From assembly GCA_003695045.1 (NCBI GenBank), contig RFJB01000153.1, positions 1 through 10,571 on the forward strand: a stretch of DNA of 10,571 bases, read 5' to 3'. A model generated the notes under the pieces. That model did no database searches. It was given only the letters and a program-made list of their open reading frames with translations, and was not told the DNA's origin. Source of the stretch: Candidatus Woesearchaeota archaeon (lineage in GTDB: Archaea > Nanobdellota > Nanobdellia > Woesearchaeales > J091). Positions 1 to 8,458 of this stretch are shown in pieces (within the stretch, counting starts at the first letter, position 1; each line of letters opens with the position of its first letter). The translations under genes and the position numbers were made by a program.

Positions 1-207
1 CTTCTTTCCCTTGTGGCCCGGCACCGTGACCTTGTTTATCAGGCGCTCCACAATGAAAATCTTTGATTTGTGGAACCTGTTCTGCGCGTACCTTCCTGAA
101 CTCTTAGGAACAAACTTCGGCTCCAGTGAAATATACCTCTGCAGTCCGGGGTCCTCTACTTTTATCCCTTCTGTGCTCCACTTGTTGAAAACCTTGATTT
201 CGACCAT
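1..207 (-). CDS. rps7: Small ribosomal subunit protein uS7 (partial, N-terminal 69 residues)
   Basis: The first 69 codons of the archaeal/eukaryotic-type uS7 gene are visible; the rest runs off the left edge. uS7 is a primary 16S rRNA binder that organises the head of the small subunit near the E site. The protein begins MVEIKVFNKW and has the archaeal-type features W-S-T-E-G (residues 10-14), D-P-G-L-x-R-Y (19-25), the R-Y-A-x-x-R-F basic segment (39-45) and V-E-R-L-I-N (53-58), ending in the G-H-K-x-G-K stretch. The ATG at 207 lies 14 bases after the rps12 stop. No clear GGTG Shine-Dalgarno precedes it, only a weak GTGTGA, so coupling to rps12 is likely. It is the last visible gene of the polymerase operon. 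Identity is secure; the C-terminal part cannot be judged. Confidence 0.95.
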   Translation of the reverse strand, partial: MVEIKVFNKWSTEGIKVEDPGLQRYISLEPKFVPKSSGRYAQNRFHKSKIFIVERLINKVTVPGHKGKK

Positions 208-221
208 TTTTCACACAACCC

Positions 222-659
222 TTACTTCCTTGCCTTCTCAACCTTTCCTTTGAGAAGCGCCTTCAATGATTGGTCATTGACCTTTATTACCTGCCATCTG
301 ACTCCGGAGATGTCCCCTTTTGCCCTTCCCATCTTTCCGCCGATGCACTCTATGACAACCTCGTCGTGCTCGTCGATGAGCTTGGTGGCGCCGTCTCCGG
401 GAGCGAATGCTGTTACCTGCTTCCCGTTCTTGACAAGCTGCACTCTTACGCACTTTCTCATTGCGGAGTTGGGCTGCTTTGCTTCAAGCTGGACCTTCTC
501 GAGAACGATTCCCCTCGCCTGGGAGCTTCCCCTCAGGGGGTCTGCCTTCTCTTTAAGGCCGAGCATCTTCTTTACATACTTCTGTTTAGCCCATCTTGCC
601 TTTTTTCTCCTGTCAACAAGCTTTTTTCCAGCATTAAGTCCTCTTGATTTCTTTGCCAT
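222..659 (-). CDS. rps12: Small ribosomal subunit protein uS12
   Basis: A complete 145-residue archaeal-type uS12, normal length for the family. This protein sits at the decoding centre and helps monitor codon-anticodon pairing. Visible marks are the basic N-terminal tail (1-30), the near-invariant K-Q-P-N-S-A-x-R-K-C loop (61-70), the P-G-D-G loop (87-90), D-E-H-D-E-V (96-101) and a second decoding loop, [11 protein letters not shown] (111-121). In that second loop the position that is often proline (xPGVR) is serine, codon TCC at residue 118. The ATG is one base after the nusA stop, so translational coupling is likely; no strong Shine-Dalgarno is visible. rps7 follows after 14 bases, the usual uS12-uS7 pairing. 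Confidence 0.97.
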   Translation of the reverse strand: MAKKSRGLNAGKKLVDRRKKARWAKQKYVKKMLGLKEKADPLRGSSQARGIVLEKVQLEAKQPNSAMRKCVRVQLVKNGKQVTAFAPGDGATKLIDEHDEVVIECIGGKMGRAKGDISGVRWQVIKVNDQSLKALLKGKVEKARK

Positions 660-660
660 T

Positions 661-1083
661 TTACTTGACCCTGAGTTCTTTGATGTTGAAATACCTTTTT
701 ACTATTGATTCTGTTCTTCTCAGATTCTGGGCGTTCCTCCCTATGAGGAGGCCCCTTGTTTTGCTGTCCGGCGGCGTTATAGTCACGACGCCGTCCTCTT
801 CTTCTATGTTCTCCGCTTTCAGAGGGTATATCACTCCTCTTACGAACGGAATAAGCTGGGGGTTAAATTCCACTATTTTAATCTTTCTATTTAATTTGCT
901 TTCAAGGAGCTTGACATTCGCTCCTTTTTTGCCGACTGCGCGGCTCAGCTGCCCCGCCTGGACCACAAACACTATCTGGCCCTTATCCCCGTTTGGTATC
1001 GCATCCTTGAGCGTTGTCCGCGTAATCTTCTGAAACAGGGACATTACCTGCAGAAGCTGGGTGTCAAACTTTATTCTGGCCAT
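661..1083 (-). CDS. nusA: Archaeal NusA-type transcription factor (two KH domains)
   Basis: A 140-residue protein of the archaeal NusA family: two KH domains without the bacterial N-terminal polymerase-binding, S1 and acidic repeat domains. It is thought to bind RNA during elongation or termination. The first KH has [13 protein letters not shown] (49-61) with an intact GKKG loop (51-54). The second has [10 protein letters not shown] (112-121), so its loop reads GRNA (115-118) and the final glycine is replaced by alanine. The motif K-D-A-I-P (26-30) corresponds to the conserved K-D-C-I/A-x segment before the first KH. The gene follows rpl30e by 7 bases and precedes rps12 by 1 base, the conserved archaeal setting. 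There is no clear Shine-Dalgarno, so re-initiation after rpl30e is likely. Confidence 0.95.
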   Translation of the reverse strand: MARIKFDTQLLQVMSLFQKITRTTLKDAIPNGDKGQIVFVVQAGQLSRAVGKKGANVKLLESKLNRKIKIVEFNPQLIPFVRGVIYPLKAENIEEEDGVVTITPPDSKTRGLLIGRNAQNLRRTESIVKRYFNIKELRVK

Positions 1084-1090
1084 TTTGCTG

Positions 1091-1378
1091 CTATTTCTGA
1101 ACGCTCAGAACCGATACTGAGAAGGGTTTCTTGCAGACGGTTCCCAGCTCATCATTAGGAATCTTGAGCAGGACAACCTCTGCGTTGCTCAAATCTGCAT
1201 AATACATTATGTCCTTCTTTGTTTCTTCAGGACAGTTGGAGGAAACATAAACCTTTGCGACGCTTCCCTTTTTGAGCCCTTCCAGAGTTCTCTCGGTGCC
1301 AAGCATTACCTTGTCAGTGAGCAGCTGCTTCTTAATCTCTTCAATTATTGGGTCTCCTGCAATGTTTTTCTTTGCCAT
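1091..1378 (-). CDS. rpl30e: Large ribosomal subunit protein eL30 (L30e)
   Basis: A 95-residue protein of the L7Ae/L30e RNA-binding superfamily. Supporting motifs are the V-M-L-G-T-E-R-T-L-E-G-L-K-K-G start of the alpha-beta-alpha sandwich (24-38), the N-C-P-E-E-T-K-K-D-I-M-Y-Y-A loop and helix (48-61), and the C-terminal E-L-G-T-V-C-K-K-P-F-S-V-S-V-L-S-V strand (77-93), the hallmark of archaeal L30e in this operon. It is a structural part of the large subunit; family members bind kink-turn RNA. The ATG at 1378 is 13 bases after the rpoA2 stop and has a GGTG motif 7 bases upstream. The 15 bases spanning this start are identical to those at the rpoA2 start. Among L7Ae-like proteins, the operon position decides for L30e. 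Confidence 0.94.
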   Translation of the reverse strand: MAKKNIAGDPIIEEIKKQLLTDKVMLGTERTLEGLKKGSVAKVYVSSNCPEETKKDIMYYADLSNAEVVLLKIPNDELGTVCKKPFSVSVLSVQK

Positions 1379-1391
1379 AATCCTGCACCTT

Positions 1392-2525
1392 TTACTTCTT
1401 TACCTTTGTTATCAAGCCGGGCAGGCCCGTGCCTACCGGTATCGGCTGGTTCAGCATAACATTCTCTATGACTGAGTTCAGCGGGTCTGTTTCTCCCACA
1501 AGCGAAGCATTGATGAGGTGCTTTATCGGCGTCTCGAAGGATGCCCTTGCGAGCACAGACGACTTGTCGCTGACAACTCCGTATCTGGTTATTCCCTTGA
1601 CGCTTCCGCTTGCAGTCATGGTGTCTGCTATCAGCATGATGTGTCTTATGTCCACATTGAGTCCCTGGCTTTCAATAACCCTGTAAACCTCGTTTATTAT
1701 GGCGGCTCTTGCCGCTTCGATTCCCAGGTTTTCATACACTTCCATTATGTCATTGCTGGTTGTTCTTTCTGTGTCGACGAACTCCAGCTTGAAAGTGTCT
1801 TTCAGGTTGCTTCCTGCTGTGATAATAACGAATTCGTCTTTCCTCTTCACGGGCAGAACCTGTGTGATTCCCTTCACGCCCTTGAGGTAGATGGATTTCA
1901 TCTTCTCCTTCAGCTTGTAAAGGTCGTTCAGGGAGTCGTCTTTGCTCTTGACTTTTATGAGCACTTCGTCACCCTCTATCTTTACCTGCCCGCTTTTCAG
2001 CTGCTTTTCTACGGCTCTCTTCACGCTGGAATCCCTTACTTCCAGGTCTTTCATTTTCTGCCGGTCCAGTTTCACTGTTATGGTTGCTTCCAGAATGTTT
2101 ATGCTTACCTCCTGGATTATGTCACTCATCTTCGTCTCTTTAATGAGCTCGGCAACTTTCCGGATGTCCTTGCCCTTGTTGTACGGCTCTTTCAGGTAGA
2201 CCTCCATCATCGGCGTCTTTATGTTCTTTCTTGCGTCAAGAATCTCTATTATTCTCGGCAGTCCCATTGTAACGTTCATCTCTGCGACGCCTGCGAAGTG
2301 GAATGTGTTGAGGGTCATCTGTGTGCTCGGTTCTCCTATTGACTCCGCGCTTATGATGCCTACCGACTCTCCCGGTTCGACCATTGACTCAAGGTATTCC
2401 TCGTAGAGAGCTTCAAGCATCTTCTTGAGTTGCGTCTTTGTGGTTTTCTTGTCTATTGAACTCTTGAGTTCCTCCAGCAGTATTGCCGGAATCTTGTCTT
2501 CATATTCTTTGAACAGTTCTTCCAT
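1392..2525 (-). CDS. rpoA2: DNA-directed RNA polymerase subunit A'' (Rpo1C)
   Basis: A 377-residue C-terminal part of the split largest RNA polymerase subunit, homologous to the C-terminal third of bacterial beta' and eukaryotic Rpb1, and of normal length for archaeal A''. It contributes the trigger loop and the cleft/jaw regions. Residues 48-100 hold the invariant block [28 protein letters not shown] (49-76), followed by F-A-G-V and [11 protein letters not shown]; the Q-M-T-L-N-T-F-H part is the trigger loop. The C-terminal part (300-377) carries the [16 protein letters not shown] conserved in this subunit. It starts 21 bases after the rpoA1 stop with GGTG 7 bases before ATG. Confidence 0.98.
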   Translation of the reverse strand: MEELFKEYEDKIPAILLEELKSSIDKKTTKTQLKKMLEALYEEYLESMVEPGESVGIISAESIGEPSTQMTLNTFHFAGVAEMNVTMGLPRIIEILDARKNIKTPMMEVYLKEPYNKGKDIRKVAELIKETKMSDIIQEVSINILEATITVKLDRQKMKDLEVRDSSVKRAVEKQLKSGQVKIEGDEVLIKVKSKDDSLNDLYKLKEKMKSIYLKGVKGITQVLPVKRKDEFVIITAGSNLKDTFKLEFVDTERTTSNDIMEVYENLGIEAARAAIINEVYRVIESQGLNVDIRHIMLIADTMTASGSVKGITRYGVVSDKSSVLARASFETPIKHLINASLVGETDPLNSVIENVMLNQPIPVGTGLPGLITKVKK

Positions 2526-2546
2526 AATCCTGCACCCGTTATGAGT

Positions 2547-5129
2547 TTAACTTATGCTCTCGAGAACCTTGCGGACGTTTATCCTTCCGTTCTCCGACTT
2601 TGAAACGTCAATGCCGTCTTCGCCGTATCTGAACTGGACTATCTGGCCTCTCGCATCTCTGACAGTGTAGTCATATTCTACTCTGAGGTCCTGCATTGCG
2701 TTCGCAAGCCGCCTGTAGAGGTATCCTGACTTCGGCGTTCTCAATGCAGTATCCATCAAGCTGTCCCTTCCCGTCATTCCCATGAAGAAGAATTCCGCCG
2801 GCTTAAGTCCGTCCTTGAAGCCGTTCCTTATGAATCCCCTGCTGGGAGCGCTCAGGTCGCGCGGCTCAAAACAGGAAAGAGTTCTTTCAAAGTATCCCTT
2901 CTCAATTCGTTTTCCTCTCATTGCCTGCTGTCCCACGCACGCAGCCATCTGAGCGAGGTTGATGATGTTTCCTCTTGAACCGGACCTGGTCATCACGATG
3001 GTGTGGCTCCAGTTCGCGTTCTCTTCAACTATCTCTCCTGCCCGGTTTCTTGCCTTGTTAAGCACTTCAAGTATCTTAAGCTCAAGCGTTTCCTGGACGC
3101 TTCTGCCCGGGAACGCTTCAAGGCGCCCCTGGTTGAACTGAAGAATGAGGTTGTTTACTTCTGCATATGCAGCATCCATCGTTTCTTCAATCTTCTCCCT
3201 TGCCTTTGGCGGGAGGTCGGTGTCTGATATCGCCACGGTAAAGCCGTGCTTGAGCAGATATTTTATCCCGAGCCGGAACATCTTTCCGAGAATGTCGATT
3301 GTCTCGGCCGGGCCGTATTTCTTATGAAGATTTCTCAGCATGAGGCCCTGTCCCTCTCCCAGATTTGCCTTGTCCATCACTCCGCTTTTCAGCTTTCCGT
3401 TCTTTATCACGACCTCAGCATCGGGACCGCTCTTTTCCCTCGACTTGCCTGTAAAGTTAAAGTCCTTGGGGAGCAATGCGGAGAAAACTTCCTTTCCGGT
3501 TACCTTTTCTTTCTTGGGAAGTCGTGAGATGTCTTCAACTCCCACTCCTACAAGGAGTTCAACAGCTTCCTTGTAGCTCATCTCTGTTCCTTCTTTCGTG
3601 AGGAGGTAGTTTCCTGATATTGCGTCCTGCACGCATCCTATGACTGAGAGTCCGTATCTCGGCGAAATAAGCTGCGTCTGGACTTCCATAAGGATTTCCG
3701 CTTCTGCTCTTGCTTCTTCCGTCTGCGGAATGTGAAGGTTCATTTCGTCCCCGTCGAAGTCCGCGTTGTAGGGGTGGCAGACCGCGGGATTAAGGCGGAA
3801 TGTCTTGTCCGGCAGAACTTTTACCCTGTGGCACATCATGCTCATTCTGTGCAAACTTGGCTGCCTGTTGAACACAGCGATGTCTCCGTCCATGAGGTGC
3901 CTTTCAACAATGTATCCCGGCTGGAGTTCTTCAAGAATCTGTTCTTTCGTTTCATCAGTTATCTTCTTTCTCTTTCCGTCAGGCCTTACGACATAGTTGG
4001 CTCCGGGATAGTTTTCCGGGCCTCTTTCCACAAATGCCCTGAGGTATTTCTCGTTCCAGGAGGTTATCCTTTCAGGAACAGTGAGATTCATGGCAATTAC
4101 TTTTGGCACCCCGACCTCGTTGAGCTTTATCATGGGGTCCGGGCTTATGACTGTTCTTGCCGAGAAGTTTGTTCTCTTTCCTGCGAGGTTGTGTCTTATT
4201 CTTCCCTCTTTTGACTTCAATCTCTCGGTGAGCGTCTTGAGGGGCTGGCCGCTCCTGTGCCTTGCAGGAGGCAGCTGCGCTATTGAATTGTCAATGTATG
4301 TTGTAATGTGGTACTGCAGAAGGTCCCAGAGGTCTTCGATGATTATCTCCGGCGCTCCTGCGTTTATGTTTTCAAAGAGGCGCTGGTTTATTCTCACAAT
4401 GTCGCCCAGCTTGTGCGTGAGGTCGTCTTCGCTTCTCTCTCCAGATTCAAGGGTTATTGACGGCCTTGTTGTAACCGGGGGTATCGGCATTACCGTGAGC
4501 ACCATCCATTCAGGCCTCACGACCTTTGTGTTGAGTCCGAAGACCTCGCAGTCGCTGTCGGGAACTCTCTCCAGCCTGCTTCTGATTTCTATCGGCGAAA
4601 GCCGCTTTTCGTTCTCCAGAATGGTTGTCGGCTTCTCTATCGTTATCTTCTGCTGCTTTGCTCCGCAGTGGGGGCATTTGTTCACGCTCTTCAGTCCGGA
4701 TATTACTTCCTTTATCTTCTTTCGTCTCTCGCTTGCTCCGTACTCGTTTTCCACCTGGTCGAACAGTTGCTTGTATTTCTCTATCTTGTTCTTGGGAATG
4801 AGAATCCGTCCGCAGTCCCTGCAGGAACTCTGAAGGATAGTCATAATTACCGGTATGAACTTCACATGGATTACCGGTCTTGCGAGTTCGATGTATCCAA
4901 AGTGGCCCGGGCATTCTTTGAGTTTGGAGCCGCAGGTTCGGCATTTGAGCCCGGGGTCTATTACTCCAAGGCGAGTGTCCATTAGGCCGCCGTCCACGGG
5001 ATATCCTTCCTTGTCGTAGAGTTCCGGCGTGACGACTTTCGCAGAGGCCATTTTCTTTATCAGCTTGGGCGACAGCACTCCGAACTTGATGCTGTCAATG
5101 AACTTGTAAACGTATTTTTCTTCTTCCAT
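2547..5129 (-). CDS. rpoA1: DNA-directed RNA polymerase subunit A' (Rpo1N)
   Basis: An 860-residue N-terminal part of the split largest subunit, containing the active site. The catalytic magnesium motif N-A-D-F-D-G-D (455-461) has all three aspartates (457, 459, 461). Two zinc sites are visible: C63, C66, C73, H76 in the clamp and C103, C106, C152, C155 (the archaeal/eukaryotic-type second site). R-F-N-L-A-G-K-R-type switch residues appear as R-H-N-L-A-G-K-R-T-N-F-S-A-R-T-V (312-327), and the bridge-helix region is near residues 770-810 (G-M-T-G-R-D-S-L-M-D-T-A). The protein ends shortly after F-R-Y-G-E-D-G, the usual A'/A'' break. The ATG is preceded by GGTG 7 bases upstream and lies 24 bases after the rpoB1 stop. 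Confidence 0.98.
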   Translation of the reverse strand: MEEEKYVYKFIDSIKFGVLSPKLIKKMASAKVVTPELYDKEGYPVDGGLMDTRLGVIDPGLKCRTCGSKLKECPGHFGYIELARPVIHVKFIPVIMTILQSSCRDCGRILIPKNKIEKYKQLFDQVENEYGASERRKKIKEVISGLKSVNKCPHCGAKQQKITIEKPTTILENEKRLSPIEIRSRLERVPDSDCEVFGLNTKVVRPEWMVLTVMPIPPVTTRPSITLESGERSEDDLTHKLGDIVRINQRLFENINAGAPEIIIEDLWDLLQYHITTYIDNSIAQLPPARHRSGQPLKTLTERLKSKEGRIRHNLAGKRTNFSARTVISPDPMIKLNEVGVPKVIAMNLTVPERITSWNEKYLRAFVERGPENYPGANYVVRPDGKRKKITDETKEQILEELQPGYIVERHLMDGDIAVFNRQPSLHRMSMMCHRVKVLPDKTFRLNPAVCHPYNADFDGDEMNLHIPQTEEARAEAEILMEVQTQLISPRYGLSVIGCVQDAISGNYLLTKEGTEMSYKEAVELLVGVGVEDISRLPKKEKVTGKEVFSALLPKDFNFTGKSREKSGPDAEVVIKNGKLKSGVMDKANLGEGQGLMLRNLHKKYGPAETIDILGKMFRLGIKYLLKHGFTVAISDTDLPPKAREKIEETMDAAYAEVNNLILQFNQGRLEAFPGRSVQETLELKILEVLNKARNRAGEIVEENANWSHTIVMTRSGSRGNIINLAQMAACVGQQAMRGKRIEKGYFERTLSCFEPRDLSAPSRGFIRNGFKDGLKPAEFFFMGMTGRDSLMDTALRTPKSGYLYRRLANAMQDLRVEYDYTVRDARGQIVQFRYGEDGIDVSKSENGRINVRKVLESIS

Positions 5130-5153
5130 GCTTTTTCACCATCGGCTTTCAGA

Positions 5154-6956
5154 TTAGTACTTGCTTTTGAGCTGCAGCTTTGGATAAATTCCCATGCTCT
5201 TCAGCTCGTCAAGCATAAGCTTGAACGCATAGCTCATCTCAACATCTGTTATTTCCACTGACTCGCCGCAGAGCGGGCAGTGGCTCTTGTTTTTGTATTC
5301 GTCATGGACTGCTATCATTCCGCAGTTTTCGCATACCGGAATGATTATCTTGTCCGAGTCAAACCTCTCCTTTAGCAGGAGGCTTGCTCCGTGAGCCACG
5401 AATGTGTCTTTCTCCATCTCTCCCAGCCGCAGGCCGCCTTCCTTGGCTCTTCCTTCTGTGGGCTGCCTTGTGAGCAGCTGGATGGGGCCTCTTGCTCTGG
5501 AGTGTATCTTGTTCGCCACCATGTGCTTGAGTTTCAGGTAGTACATATTTCCGACGTAGATTTTTGCCTGGAATTTCTCTCCCGTCTGTCCGTTGTACAT
5601 TGTTTCTGTTCCGTTTTCTGCGAAGCCGAGGGAAAGAAGTTCTCTTCTCAGGTCTGCTTCTTTTTCGCTGTTGAATGTTGTTCCGTCAATGTACCTTCCC
5701 GAAAGGGCTCCGACCTTTCCCCCGAGAAGTTCTATCAGGTGTGCGATTGTCATTCTTGAAGGTATTCCGTGCGGTGAGAATATCAAATCAGGAGTTATTC
5801 CCGATGCGGTGAACGGCATATCCGGGGGAGACACTATGAGTCCCACAACTCCTTTTTGTCCGTGCCTGCTTGTGAACTTGTCTCCCACTTCAGGAATTCT
5901 CTGGTCTCTTATCCTGACCTGCACGAGCTTGTGCCCTTCTTCGTTCTCTGTTACAAGGACAAAATCAATTACTCCCTTCTCGCCGTGCCTCATTGCGAAA
6001 GAGCTTTCCCTTCTCGTGTTGGTTGCTATGTTGTACTCGTCCATGCTGGAGAGGAATCTTGGAGGCGAGGTCTTTCCGATTATCACATCTCCCTCTGCTA
6101 CTTCCGCTTCAGGATAGACAATTCCGTCATCTTCAAGGAACCTGTAGTCCTTCTCCGACTTGTAGCCCTTGACTTCTTTGTCGGGGATTCCTATCTCGTC
6201 AATGAGCCCTCCCGAGTATCTCAGCTCTTCGGATATCGCTGGCCTGTAATACGTGTTTCTTGCAAGGCCTCTGTCAATTGATGCCCTGTTGAGAATTATT
6301 GCGTCTTCCATGTTGTATCCTTCATAGCTCATCACTGCAACCACAATGTTCTGCCCTGCAGGGTGCTTTTCATAGCCGGATATCTCATGGGTTATTGACT
6401 GCACGATGGGAATCTGCGGTTCGTGGAGGATGTTGACATCCATGTCCATTCTTACAAGATAATTGGCCGCATAGAATCCCAGCGCCTGCTTCTGGTTCTT
6501 TGAGCCCGCATTTAATCTTGTGCTCTGATTGTAATTCCCGTAGGGAACCAAACTTGTTGTAAGCCCCAGCATCACAAGCGGGTCAATCTCCAGATGAGTG
6601 TGTTTTGGAGTGAGTTCCTCTTCGGTAAATGCGACAAGAGCGTTCTCCTCTTCGTTGGCGTCAAGATACTCTATGACTCCCTGGTCCACCAGGTCGCTCC
6701 ATGTCAGGTCTCCTTTCTCCAGCTGTATGATATGTTTCTCTGTGAGCAGCGGCTTTCCGTCCCTCACTATTATCAGCGGCCTTCTTGCCCTGCCCTTCCC
6801 ACTCTCGACTTCTATCCTGTCAAGCCGCTCATTGTATGCAATGTTTATGTTGTGGCTGAGCTTCTTCTTTCTTCTCTCCGTCTTCACCTGATTCACAAAG
6901 TCAATCGGGTTCTCCACTTCGCCTACGAATTTTCCGTTGAGATATACTTCTGTCAT
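5154..6956 (-). CDS. rpoB1: DNA-directed RNA polymerase subunit B' (Rpo2C)
   Basis: A 600-residue C-terminal part of the split second-largest subunit (bacterial beta, Rpb2). It contributes active-site and hybrid-binding parts. Motifs in order: S-Y-E-G-Y-N-M-E-D-A-I (210-220), G-D-K-F-T-S-R-H-G-Q-K-G with the nucleotide/hybrid-contacting lysines (358-369), H-G-I-P-S-R-M-T (396-403), G-G-L-R-L-G-E-M-E (507-515), and a C-terminal four-cysteine zinc site C542, C545, C560, C563. The ATG lies 14 bases after the rpoB2 stop and has AGGTG ending 7 bases upstream. Length is normal for the B' half. Separate B'' and B' genes place this outside the lineages with a fused B gene. Confidence 0.98.
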   Translation of the reverse strand: MTEVYLNGKFVGEVENPIDFVNQVKTERRKKKLSHNINIAYNERLDRIEVESGKGRARRPLIIVRDGKPLLTEKHIIQLEKGDLTWSDLVDQGVIEYLDANEEENALVAFTEEELTPKHTHLEIDPLVMLGLTTSLVPYGNYNQSTRLNAGSKNQKQALGFYAANYLVRMDMDVNILHEPQIPIVQSITHEISGYEKHPAGQNIVVAVMSYEGYNMEDAIILNRASIDRGLARNTYYRPAISEELRYSGGLIDEIGIPDKEVKGYKSEKDYRFLEDDGIVYPEAEVAEGDVIIGKTSPPRFLSSMDEYNIATNTRRESSFAMRHGEKGVIDFVLVTENEEGHKLVQVRIRDQRIPEVGDKFTSRHGQKGVVGLIVSPPDMPFTASGITPDLIFSPHGIPSRMTIAHLIELLGGKVGALSGRYIDGTTFNSEKEADLRRELLSLGFAENGTETMYNGQTGEKFQAKIYVGNMYYLKLKHMVANKIHSRARGPIQLLTRQPTEGRAKEGGLRLGEMEKDTFVAHGASLLLKERFDSDKIIIPVCENCGMIAVHDEYKNKSHCPLCGESVEITDVEMSYAFKLMLDELKSMGIYPKLQLKSKY

Positions 6957-6970
6957 GATTATGCACCTGC

Positions 6971-8458
6971 TTATATTACGGCTTTAAGTCCAAGCCCTTT
7001 CAGTCCTCTGAGGATCTCTTCTTCGTCGGTTTCTTCAGAAATTATTGTGAGCAGAGCCAGGTTCTTTCTCAGCCCGATGTTTGTTCCTTCAGGCGTTTCT
7101 ATGGGGCAGAGCCGGCCGAGGTGTGTTGCGTGCAGCTCTCTCGCTTCAAAGTTTTCCTGGCTTGCCGATAATGGGCTGACAACCCTCTGAAGGTGGGACA
7201 TTGTTTCAAGGAAGTTGAGGCGCTGTATCCTCTGGCTTATTCCTTTTCTGCCCCCAACCCATGAGCCGGTTGCCATTGAACTGTATATTCTCTGCGTGAG
7301 CAGCTTGTCTCTTATTACAACTTTTATTGACGGGAACTTCCCCCTTTTGACTATTCTCTGGAAGTTGTAAAGGAGGTCTCCGATGAGAACCTTGAGGTTG
7401 ACTCTGAACAGGTCTGCAAGGAGGTCTCCTGCAAGCTTTATTCTTTTGTTTGCGAAGTGGTCTTTGTCGTCTTCGGGCACAACACCATTCTCCACTGCGA
7501 TGTACTTCTTGACCATCTTGCAAAGGTTGTGTGCCTTGAATATCCTGTCTTCCGAGTCAGTTCCGAGGTGAGGCAGGAGGTACCTGTCTATTATCTCCTT
7601 CATTCTCTCTACTCTGATGTCCTTTGCCTGGGTTATTCCTATCCTCTTTGCTATCCAGTCAAGGGCTTCTTCTTCATTCTTTATGTCTCCATACTCAAAG
7701 AGGTTTATGAGAACTTCGTCGCTGGTCCCTTCAGGGCTGATGTGCTTCATTATCTCCTCGTCTTTCAGCATGCCGAGGGCTTTCAGAATAACGACGAGCG
7801 GAACTCTCTTGACTCTTGTGAAAGAAAGATAGAATATTCCGTCCTTCATCTTTTCAATCGTGTGCGGAATCTTGAAGGAGCCCCTTTCCGAGAAGAGTTT
7901 TCCTACGTATTCCGAGACGCCAACCGATGCCTTCTCAACCATGAACCTGTTGCTGGCAAGGTCTTCAATGTTGATGAGAACCTTCTCGGTGCCGTTGATT
8001 ATGAAATATCCGCCGAGGTCGTCGGGGTCTTCGCCGTGTTTGATGAGTTCTTCCCGTGAAAGTTTTGACAGGTGGCAGTACTTGCTCTTGAGCATTATTG
8101 GCAGGTCTGCTATCTGTGTTTTGAATGTCTCCCTCTGTATTCCGTTGATGTGCGCTGAAACTTCAATGAAGACAGGTGCTGCATATGTTATCTTTCTGAG
8201 GCGCGCCTCCATCGGGTATATGTCCCTTTTTGAGCCGTCTGCTTCTGTTATCTGCGGCTTCTCAACCCATATCTTGTCAAGTTTTATCTTGAACTCTTCG
8301 ATGTTGTGCGGTATTATCGTCGGCTCTATCTCCTTGTTTTCATCAATTATCTGCTGCAGCTCCCTTTCAACGAAGTTGTTGAACGACTGAATGCTTGACT
8401 CAACAAAAGAATGGTCTTCAAAGTATTTCTTAATGAGGACTCTTGCCTGCTTAACCAT
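6971..8458 (-). CDS. rpoB2: DNA-directed RNA polymerase subunit B'' (Rpo2N)
   Basis: A 495-residue N-terminal part of the split second-largest subunit, forming the protrusion and lobe and ending after the fork region. Visible conserved blocks are G-G-Y-F-I-I-N-G-T-E-K-V (lobe entry, about 149-160) and the C-terminal block with S-H-L-Q-R-V-V-S-P-L and H-L-G-R-L-C-P-I-E-T-P-E-G-T-N-I-G-L, equivalent to the bacterial rifampicin-region fork. A GTG in the same frame exists at 8467, but I chose the ATG at 8458. The sequence AGAGGTG sits just upstream with 6 bases between GGTG and ATG, and the GTG falls inside that Shine-Dalgarno. With the ATG the gene overlaps the rpoH end by 8 bases. Confidence 0.96.
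   Translation of the reverse strand: MVKQARVLIKKYFEDHSFVESSIQSFNNFVERELQQIIDENKEIEPTIIPHNIEEFKIKLDKIWVEKPQITEADGSKRDIYPMEARLRKITYAAPVFIEVSAHINGIQRETFKTQIADLPIMLKSKYCHLSKLSREELIKHGEDPDDLGGYFIINGTEKVLINIEDLASNRFMVEKASVGVSEYVGKLFSERGSFKIPHTIEKMKDGIFYLSFTRVKRVPLVVILKALGMLKDEEIMKHISPEGTSDEVLINLFEYGDIKNEEEALDWIAKRIGITQAKDIRVERMKEIIDRYLLPHLGTDSEDRIFKAHNLCKMVKKYIAVENGVVPEDDKDHFANKRIKLAGDLLADLFRVNLKVLIGDLLYNFQRIVKRGKFPSIKVVIRDKLLTQRIYSSMATGSWVGGRKGISQRIQRLNFLETMSHLQRVVSPLSASQENFEARELHATHLGRLCPIETPEGTNIGLRKNLALLTIISEETDEEEILRGLKGLGLKAVI

Noticed and set aside
1518..2342. Long plus-strand frames (for example 274 codons antisense to rpoA2, 250 codons antisense to rpoA1)
   Set aside because: They mirror highly conserved polymerase genes, show no recognisable domains, and reflect the codon composition of the opposite strand.
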